Made by a program: the position numbers and the translations under genes. Source: Chitinophagales bacterium (GTDB taxonomy: Bacteria; Bacteroidota; Bacteroidia; Chitinophagales; CAIODY01). Taken from it: 8,497 bases of DNA. Shown one piece after another: positions 1-5,497 of the stretch; the first letter of the stretch is position 1, and every line of letters begins with the position of its first letter. The stretch lies in the NCBI GenBank assembly GCA_023251415.1, contig JAHEYX010000118.1, positions 1 through 8,497 of the forward strand, given 5' to 3'. Below the pieces are notes generated by a model that saw only the letters and a program-made list of their open reading frames with translations, searched no databases and was not told where the DNA came from.

Positions 1-488
1 TAATTGGCATGCACTTTATGAATCCGGTGCCGGTTATGAAATTGGTTGAAGTTATTCGCGGCTATTCGACTACACAAGCCGTTTGTGATCAGATTATTAC
101 CTTATCGCAACAATTAGGCAAGATACCTACAGTGGTTAACGATTATCCGGGTTTTGTGAGCAATCGTATTCTAATGCCAATGATTAATGAGGCCATCGAA
201 ACTTTATTTCAAGGCGTTGCCGGTGTTAGCGAAATCGATACTGTTATGAAACTGGGCATGGCGCATCCAATGGGTCCATTGCAATTAGCTGATTTTATTG
301 GTTTAGATACCTGTCTTTCTATTTTACGTGTACTGCACGATGGATTTGGTAATCCGAAATATGCCCCTTGTGCCTTATTGGTAAATATGGTTGCCGCCGG
401 AAAATTAGGGGTGAAAAGTGGTGAAGGATTTTATACCTATGTTGCCGGTTCAAAAGAAAGCAAAGTAAGCGCTCAATTTAGCTCGTAA
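1..488 (+). CDS. 3-hydroxyacyl-CoA (3-hydroxybutyryl-CoA) dehydrogenase, C-terminal part
   Basis: The gene enters from the left edge; the reading frame is open from base 3 and no start is visible. The protein is the C-terminal part of an NAD-dependent L-3-hydroxyacyl-CoA dehydrogenase, which oxidises 3-hydroxyacyl-CoA to 3-ketoacyl-CoA in cytoplasmic beta-oxidation or butanoate metabolism. The visible part opens with the family motif GMHFMNPVPVMKLVEVIRG. Its His (bases 12-14) and Glu (bases 48-50) are spaced 12 residues apart, like the catalytic His-Glu pair of human HADH. Next come the C-terminal helical domain motifs DYPGFVSNRI, MKLGMAHPMGPLQLADFIGLD and the terminal SGEGFYTY. The missing N-terminus would hold the Rossmann NAD-binding fold. 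The size suggests a stand-alone dehydrogenase, not a FadB-type fusion. The stop TAA at 486-488 is followed closely by a terminator. Family assignment is firm; the exact chain-length preference is inferred. Confidence 0.93.
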   Translation, partial: IGMHFMNPVPVMKLVEVIRGYSTTQAVCDQIITLSQQLGKIPTVVNDYPGFVSNRILMPMINEAIETLFQGVAGVSEIDTVMKLGMAHPMGPLQLADFIGLDTCLSILRVLHDGFGNPKYAPCALLVNMVAAGKLGVKSGEGFYTYVAGSKESKVSAQFSS

Positions 489-512
489 ACGCATTGCTGC
501 TAACGATACATT

Positions 513-564
513 AAAAAAGCCTAACCAGATTTTTCGTTTAAACGAATTGCTGTTAGGCTTTTTT
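513..564. terminator. Bidirectional terminator with nested palindrome
   Basis: A perfect 13-bp inverted repeat, AAAAAAGCCTAAC (513-525) and GTTAGGCTTTTTT (552-564), gives an A-tract on one side and a T-tract on the other, so it can end transcription on both strands. It lies between the convergent dehydrogenase gene (stop at 488) and acyl-CoA dehydrogenase gene (stop at 595). The 26-nt loop contains a second perfect palindrome, TTCGTTTAAACGAA (533-546), which could form an inner stem. Rho-independent function is inferred from structure and position. Confidence 0.88.
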
Positions 565-594
565 AGTTACGCCAAATAAAGCGCCTTATGCTTG

Positions 595-2358
595 TTACAG
601 CGGATATTTACCGGCATCTATCAATACTTTGGCCACCGCTCTGCGTGCAGCAATGGTATTATATGGTTGTGTTTTGGTGAAGCGTTTCAATCCCAATAAA
701 ATCATACGTAATTCATCGCCTTCAGCAAAACCACAAATAGCGTTTTTACCTTTACTGAATAAAATATCTGCAGCATCCCAGATAAAAACACGGGTAATAT
801 TTTCAATCGTAGCAATGTCTTCTTTGCCCGATACTTTCAATTTTTCGGTACGCAACAACAAGCATTCAGCTACATAGGTCTGAATCATCATATCGGCAAT
901 GTCCATTAGAATTTCTTGCTCTTTATCCAAGGTCATCATCAATTTTTGAACGGCAGCACCTGCTACCAACAAAATAGCTTTTTTGAAATTGGCGATCAGT
1001 TTTTTCTCTTCTGACAGGTATCCTTCTTCTTCATTTCCAAAATCAGGAATACTCATCAATTCTTTTTGAACAGCAGTAGCCGGAGTCAGCAAATCAATTT
1101 TTCCTTTTAAGGCTTTTTTCAACAGCATATCTACCGCAAGTAAACGATTGATTTCATTGGTGCCTTCAAAAATGCGATTGATGCGACTATCACGATAAGC
1201 ACGACTCATTGGGTACTCTTCGCTAAAACCAACGCCACCGTAAATTTGCATGCCTTCGTCTACCACATAATCAAGTGTTTCGCTTCCAAAAATCTTCAGC
1301 ATAGCGCATTCTACGGCATATTCTTCAGAAGCCAACAACAATGCATGTGAATGCTCCATTCCTTCGGCAATTAGAGCTTGCTCCTTTTTTTCAATCAAAT
1401 CGGCAGTACGGTACAACGCAGATTCTGTGGCATAATTACGAATTGCCATTTCAGAAATCTTATGACGAATAGCGCCAAATTTTGCAATCGGTATTTTAAA
1501 TTGAATACGTGTATTGGCATAATTCACCGCTAAATTGGTTGCACGTTTAGAGCCTCCTAAAGCGGCTGCACACAATTTTAAGCGACCGATATTTAAGATG
1601 TCGAAAGCAATTTTATGTCCTTTACCGGCTTCCCCTAAAAGATTTTCTACAGGCACTTTACAATCCTGGAAGAATACCATTCTTGTACTGCTGCCTTTGA
1701 TTCCCATTTTATGTTCCTCTTCTCCAAAGGATATTCCTTCATAACCACGTTCTACAATAAACCCGGTAAATTGCTCGCCATTTATTTTTGCAAAAACGGT
1801 AAATACACTTGCAAAACCACTATTAGTGATCCACATTTTTTGACCGTTCAAGATATAATGTTTCCCATCGGCACTCAATACAGCCGTTGTTTTTGCAGCT
1901 AAGGCATCCGAACCGCTTCCGGGTTCAGTTAAGCAATAAGCCCCTTTCATTTCGCCACTGGCCAACTTCGGTAAGTATTTCGCTTTTTGTGCTTCCGTTC
2001 CAAAGTATAAAATTGGTAAAGAGCCAATGCCGGTATGACAAGCATGCGCCACAGCAAAGGAATGTCCGGCACCCAATGATTCGTTAATTAAAGTTGCAGT
2101 CACGAAATCTTCGCCAAGTCCGCCGTATTGTTCCGGAATCACAGCTCCCATCAATCCCAATTCACCCGATTTATCCAGCAAATGCACCATGATATTATCT
2201 TCTTGGCGATCAATCTTATCTAAAACCGGAAAAACTTCCGTTTCTAAAAATTGGTTACACATTTGTGCAGCCATACGTTGTTGTTCGCTAAAGCTTTCCG
2301 GTGTAAAAACGTTTTCAGGTGTTGAAGTCTTAATAAGAAATTCTCCTCCGTTGATCAT
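595..2358 (-). CDS. Acyl-CoA dehydrogenase, VLCAD-like with C-terminal extension
   Basis: This 587-residue FAD-dependent acyl-CoA dehydrogenase should catalyse the first step of beta-oxidation, acyl-CoA to trans-2-enoyl-CoA, passing electrons to electron-transfer flavoprotein. Visible family signatures are YCLTEPGSGSD (residues 141-151), KMWITN (174-179), the C-terminal helical-domain motif IYGGVGF (372-378), and FEGTNEI (397-403), whose Glu398 matches the catalytic base of MCAD/VLCAD-type enzymes. About 180 residues follow that motif, so the protein is longer than the ~380-residue short/medium-chain enzymes and has the build of VLCAD/ACAD9-like proteins. The start is ATG at 2358. The opening GGEFLIK resembles the start of Bacteroidota relatives as I recall them. 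No Shine-Dalgarno is present; the leader is A/T-rich. It sits 28 nt after the clpX stop on the same strand with no recognisable promoter between, so co-transcription is likely. Substrate length is inferred. Confidence 0.93.
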   Translation of the reverse strand: MINGGEFLIKTSTPENVFTPESFSEQQRMAAQMCNQFLETEVFPVLDKIDRQEDNIMVHLLDKSGELGLMGAVIPEQYGGLGEDFVTATLINESLGAGHSFAVAHACHTGIGSLPILYFGTEAQKAKYLPKLASGEMKGAYCLTEPGSGSDALAAKTTAVLSADGKHYILNGQKMWITNSGFASVFTVFAKINGEQFTGFIVERGYEGISFGEEEHKMGIKGSSTRMVFFQDCKVPVENLLGEAGKGHKIAFDILNIGRLKLCAAALGGSKRATNLAVNYANTRIQFKIPIAKFGAIRHKISEMAIRNYATESALYRTADLIEKKEQALIAEGMEHSHALLLASEEYAVECAMLKIFGSETLDYVVDEGMQIYGGVGFSEEYPMSRAYRDSRINRIFEGTNEINRLLAVDMLLKKALKGKIDLLTPATAVQKELMSIPDFGNEEEGYLSEEKKLIANFKKAILLVAGAAVQKLMMTLDKEQEILMDIADMMIQTYVAECLLLRTEKLKVSGKEDIATIENITRVFIWDAADILFSKGKNAICGFAEGDELRMILLGLKRFTKTQPYNTIAARRAVAKVLIDAGKYPL

Positions 2359-2386
2359 AATTAATAAAATTTTGTGGTTGGAATAA

Positions 2387-3628
2387 TTAGGCTGCTTTCA
2401 ATTTTTTCAATTGTTTGCCGCTCAAACGACGTGTGGTATAACTCATATCTAGCGTAAATTCTTTAACTTCTGCAGAAGGCAATTCAAACATCAAATCATT
2501 CATCAATAATTCACACATGCTGCGTAAGCCACGAGCTCCTAATTTGTTTTCAAATGCTTTTTCAGCAATATAATCCAACACTTCTTCATCAACTTTCAAC
2601 TTGATGTTTTCCATCTCAAACAATTTAATGTATTGTTTAACAATGGCATTTTTAGGTTCAGTTAAAATAGCACGTAATGCTTTTGTATCAAGCGAATCCA
2701 AATGTACAACTACCGGCATACGACCAATCAATTCCGGTATAATGCCGAATTTCTTCAAATCATGTTGATTGACATATTGCAACATATTGTTTTTATCGGC
2801 TTCAGTCATATCCGAATCGGCACCATAGCCAATAGAGCGACTTTGAACACGAGAAGCGATGATGCGTTCAATACCATCAAATGAACCACCACAAATGAAC
2901 AAGATGTTCTTGGTGTTTACTTTAATTAATTTTTGTTCAGGGTGTTTACGACCGCCATGTGGTGGAACCAAAACTTCCATTCCTTCCAGCATTTTGAGTA
3001 AGGATTGTTGAACCCCTTCGCCGCTAACGTCTTTGGTGATACTTGGATTGTCGCCTTTACGACTTAATTTATCAATTTCATCAATATAAACGATTCCACG
3101 TTCAGCTTGTTCCACATTGTAATCGCAAACTTGTAATAAACGCGTAAGTATGCTTTCTACGTCTTCACCCACATAACCGGCTTCTGTAAATACAGTTGCA
3201 TCAACGATAGCAAAAGGAAGATTCAAATATTTAGCAACCGTTTTGGCCAGTAATGTTTTTCCGGTACCGGTTTGACCAACAACTACCACATTCGATTTTT
3301 CAATTTCAACTTCTTCAGAACCTTTTTGAGCAATACGTTTGTAATGGTTATAAACGGCCACCGCCAATGTTTTTTTAGCATCTAACTGTCCAATTACATA
3401 TTGATCTAAATACCGCTTAATATCTATTGGTTTAATGTTTTTGGGTAAGGTAAATGCTGCACTGTTTTTCGCCCCCATTTGCAATTTACGTTCTTCGTCG
3501 ACCATGGTATGGGCACGCTCAACGCACTCATCGCAGATGTTCACTTCCATTCCGCCGATCATAAGCATTACTTCGTTATTCTTTTTTCCGCAAAACGAAC
3601 ATTCAATTAAACTTGATTTTTTTGCCAT
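2387..3628 (-). CDS. clpX: ATP-dependent Clp protease ATP-binding subunit ClpX
   Basis: ClpX is the hexameric AAA+ unfoldase that feeds substrates to the ClpP peptidase in the cytoplasm. The 413-residue length is normal. The N-terminal C4 zinc-binding domain has Cys10, Cys13, Cys32 and Cys35. The AAA+ module shows Walker A GQTGTGKT (118-125), pore loop GYVGED (151-156), Walker B YIDEID (181-186), the RKH loop GGRKHP (225-230), a probable arginine finger in ELIGRMP (Arg303) and sensor-2 GARGLR (364-369). The ClpP-docking loop reads IGY (266-268), where the textbook motif is [LIV]-G-F. The start is the ATG at 3628, giving the usual MAKK opening. No clpP lies next to it in the window. It is transcribed divergently from porX and is followed after 28 nt by the acyl-CoA dehydrogenase gene. 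Identification is secure. Confidence 0.98.
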   Translation of the reverse strand: MAKKSSLIECSFCGKKNNEVMLMIGGMEVNICDECVERAHTMVDEERKLQMGAKNSAAFTLPKNIKPIDIKRYLDQYVIGQLDAKKTLAVAVYNHYKRIAQKGSEEVEIEKSNVVVVGQTGTGKTLLAKTVAKYLNLPFAIVDATVFTEAGYVGEDVESILTRLLQVCDYNVEQAERGIVYIDEIDKLSRKGDNPSITKDVSGEGVQQSLLKMLEGMEVLVPPHGGRKHPEQKLIKVNTKNILFICGGSFDGIERIIASRVQSRSIGYGADSDMTEADKNNMLQYVNQHDLKKFGIIPELIGRMPVVVHLDSLDTKALRAILTEPKNAIVKQYIKLFEMENIKLKVDEEVLDYIAEKAFENKLGARGLRSMCELLMNDLMFELPSAEVKEFTLDMSYTTRRLSGKQLKKLKAA

Positions 3629-3653
3629 AAAATATAGGTATTGTGTTTAATTG

Positions 3654-3661
3654 TAAAGGTA
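3654..3661 (-). promoter_or_regulatory. Candidate clpX promoter -7 element
   Basis: On the minus strand TACCTTTA matches seven of eight positions of the Bacteroidota -7 consensus TAnnTTTG, lacking only the final G. It ends 25 nt before the clpX ATG. I find no TTG at the expected -33 spacing; instead an A/T-rich stretch lies further upstream (about 3690-3699). The opposing porX gene carries a near-identical element at the same distance, which raises my confidence. Confidence 0.45.
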
Positions 3662-3751
3662 CGGCAATTCTTATTAAATAGCGAAATGAAAAAAAAATTA
3701 AACGGAAAAATGATGTAAATAAATGTTTAATTGAGGGGGAATTAGGCCTCT

Positions 3752-3768
3752 TAAAACAGCCTGTTTTA
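3752..3768. promoter_or_regulatory. Operator-like dyad in the clpX-porX intergenic region
   Basis: TAAAACAG (3752-3759) and CTGTTTTA (3761-3768) form a perfect 8-bp inverted repeat around a single C. Its centre (3760) is almost the midpoint of the 270-bp divergent region, about 130 bp from each start codon. The one-base spacer is too small for a good RNA hairpin, so a dimeric protein-binding site fits better than a terminator. No regulator is identified, and the role is inferred from symmetry and place only. Confidence 0.35.
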
Positions 3769-3846
3769 CGAAACAAGCCGTTCATTCCGTTTTTGAGGTA
3801 TAAATGAAAAAAGAAAGCGGCTAAACAATAATTCGCTGTCAACATC

Positions 3847-3864
3847 GTTCCTTGTGTTCCTTGT
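3847..3864 (+). repeat. Tandem 9-bp direct repeat upstream of porX
   Basis: GTTCCTTGT occurs twice in direct succession (3847-3855 and 3856-3864), ending one base before the candidate porX -7 element. It occupies part of the space between the -33 and -7 regions. It could be a regulator site or simply a chance short duplication. Confidence 0.6.
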
Positions 3865-3865
3865 T

Positions 3866-3873
3866 TATCTTTA
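3866..3873 (+). promoter_or_regulatory. Candidate porX promoter -7 element
   Basis: TATCTTTA matches seven of eight positions of TAnnTTTG and ends exactly 25 nt before the porX ATG. No TTG stands at the normal -33 spacing; the nearest TTG triplets, within the tandem repeat, leave spacers of only 11 and 2 nt. The element may therefore need an activator or another sigma factor, or may be a weak primary-sigma promoter. Confidence 0.45.
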
Positions 3874-3898
3874 CAGCTTCTAAAACCGAATAACTACA

Positions 3899-5458
3899 AT
3901 GCAAACTTCGAAAATAAAGATTCTTTGGGCCGATGATGAAATGGATTTATTGAAATCTCAAATACTTTTTTTAACCGAAAAAGGGTATGAAGTAGTAGCA
4001 GTTTCGAATGGTCATGATGCTTTGGATGCCATTAAAGCCGACTATTTTGACGTGGTATTTTTAGATGAAAACATGCCCGGAATAAGCGGTTTAGAAGTAT
4101 TACCCCGCATTAAGGAAATTAACCAGCAAGTGCCGGTAGTGATGATTACGAAAAGTGAAGAAGAAAATATTATGGAGGAAGCCATTGGCTCTCAAATAGC
4201 CGATTACCTCATTAAACCGGTAAAACCCAATCAAATATTACTGTGCCTAAAACGATTGATTGACAATAAACGCTTGGTAAGTGAAAAAACCACCAGCTCG
4301 TATCGCCAAGAGTTTCAATCGATGTTGGCTGATATTAGCAATACCAACAATGCAGCCGATTGGGTAGAGGTGTATAAGAAAATGGTGTTTTGGGAATTAG
4401 AATTGGACCGCAGTGAAAGTAAAGAAATGCAAGAAGTATTGGCTATGCAAAAGCAAGAAGCCGGCAGTAATTTTTGTAAATTCATTACTAAAAAATACAC
4501 CGGTTGGCTGACTGCTCCGGATGCCAATACACCGGTTTTAAGTCATACCCTGTTGGCTAAAAAAGTGCTTCCATCTATCCCTGAGTATAGTTCAACCTTT
4601 TTGGTCGTGATTGATAATTTGCGTTTTGATCAATGGAAAATGATTCAACCTTTATTAGCCGGATTTACAAAACCAATTGAGGAAGAAGCCTATTTTGCGA
4701 TATTGCCTACTGCCACACAATATGCTCGGAATGCCCTTTTCGCCGGTTTAACGCCTTTAGATATTGCAAAAAAATACCCCGATAAATGGGTAAATGATGT
4801 GGAAGAAGAAGGGAAAAATTTACACGAAGAATTTTTTCTGCAAGAACAGTTAAAACGTTTGGGCAAGAATTATAAAATGTCGTTTCAAAAAATAACGAAT
4901 CACAATCATGCTACGGCATTGGTGGATAATGTGCAGAATTTGTTAGGCAACCCCTTGAACGTGATAGTTTACAATTTCATGGATATGCTGAGCCATGCCC
5001 GTACAGAAATGGACGTTTTAAAAGAACTGGCCCCTGATGAAAAAGCATACCGTAGCATAACCACCAGTTGGTTTGAACACAGCTCCTTATTTGAAGCTTT
5101 GAAAAAATTGGAAGGAAAGCATGTTCAAATAATCATTACTACCGATCACGGTAGTATACGTGTACACAAGGCCACGAAGGTGCAAGGCGATCGCCAAACC
5201 TCCACCAATTTGCGTTACAAAACCGGCAAGAGTCTGCAGTTCGATGAAAAAGATTGTTTTGGGGTGCGTAAACCGGAAGATGCACGTTTGCCTTCAGCTT
5301 TTGTTAGCTCTGAGTTCATTTTTGCCAAAGCCGATAATTTTTTAGTGTATGGAAACAATTTTAATCAATATGCGAATTTCTACACCAATTCGTTCCAACA
5401 CGGGGGAATTTCATTAGAAGAAATTATTGTTCCTATTGTACGATTAGCAACAAAATAG
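3899..5458 (+). CDS. porX: PorX-type response regulator with PglZ (alkaline phosphatase superfamily) effector
   Basis: This 519-residue two-domain protein has the size and architecture of PorX, the regulator of the type IX secretion system in Bacteroidota. The receiver domain (about residues 5-122) has the acidic pair Asp12/Asp13, phosphoacceptor Asp56 in FLDENMP, Thr84 and Lys106 in LIKPV, so it looks phosphorylatable. A helical linker follows. The PglZ domain (about 230-515) keeps candidate metal-binding and catalytic residues: Asp239 (VVIDNLR), Thr271 in LPTATQYARN as likely nucleophile, Asp362 and His366 (NFMDMLSH), Asp416-His417 (TTDHGS) and His501 (FQHGG). Studied PorX proteins work with the kinase PorY and the ECF sigma factor SigP, and their PglZ domain is reported as a zinc-dependent phosphodiesterase; neither partner is in this window. 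There is no DNA-binding output domain and no signal peptide. The gene stands alone, divergent from clpX and convergent with tex. Start ATG is at 3899, stop TAG. Confidence 0.93.
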   Translation: MQTSKIKILWADDEMDLLKSQILFLTEKGYEVVAVSNGHDALDAIKADYFDVVFLDENMPGISGLEVLPRIKEINQQVPVVMITKSEEENIMEEAIGSQIADYLIKPVKPNQILLCLKRLIDNKRLVSEKTTSSYRQEFQSMLADISNTNNAADWVEVYKKMVFWELELDRSESKEMQEVLAMQKQEAGSNFCKFITKKYTGWLTAPDANTPVLSHTLLAKKVLPSIPEYSSTFLVVIDNLRFDQWKMIQPLLAGFTKPIEEEAYFAILPTATQYARNALFAGLTPLDIAKKYPDKWVNDVEEEGKNLHEEFFLQEQLKRLGKNYKMSFQKITNHNHATALVDNVQNLLGNPLNVIVYNFMDMLSHARTEMDVLKELAPDEKAYRSITTSWFEHSSLFEALKKLEGKHVQIIITTDHGSIRVHKATKVQGDRQTSTNLRYKTGKSLQFDEKDCFGVRKPEDARLPSAFVSSEFIFAKADNFLVYGNNFNQYANFYTNSFQHGGISLEEIIVPIVRLATK

Positions 5459-5463
5459 TCCAT

Positions 5464-5497
5464 AAAAAAGGCTGCAATAAAATTTGCAGCCTTTTTT
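5464..5497. terminator. Bidirectional terminator between porX and tex
   Basis: A perfect 14-bp inverted repeat, AAAAAAGGCTGCAA (5464-5477) and TTGCAGCCTTTTTT (5484-5497), encloses a 6-nt loop, TAAAAT. T-tracts form on both transcripts. It begins 5 nt after the porX stop, and its other arm directly abuts the tex stop codon (5498-5500), so only 39 bp separate the two convergent genes. Confidence 0.95.

Noticed and set aside
473..520. Possible frameshift at the end of the 3-hydroxyacyl-CoA dehydrogenase gene
   Set aside because: Another frame reads on briefly past the stop, but the protein already ends normally after the GEGFYTY motif, and the terminator begins 24 nt later.
2342..2349. GGAGGAG near the start of the acyl-CoA dehydrogenase gene as a Shine-Dalgarno
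   Set aside because: It is codons 4-6 of the gene (GGE), and no ATG, GTG or TTG follows at a proper distance; the other genes in the window also lack Shine-Dalgarno sequences.
629..2386. Several 60-80-codon plus-strand frames within the acyl-CoA dehydrogenase gene
   Set aside because: They are antisense shadows of a well-supported gene and show no protein-like motifs.
3603..3845. 80-codon open frame on the minus strand over the clpX start and upstream region
   Set aside because: It overlaps the clpX 5' end in another frame, reads as low-complexity A/T-rich sequence rich in Phe, Leu and Lys, and covers the probable promoter region. I see no domain or translation signal.
4315..5345. Small frames inside porX on both strands
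   Set aside because: They lie wholly within porX in other frames; porX motifs are continuous through them.
3899..5458. A BREX-type phage-defence PglZ
   Set aside because: The PglZ domain is fused to a receiver domain in the exact PorX layout, and the neighbours are clpX and tex, with no methylase or other BREX genes nearby.
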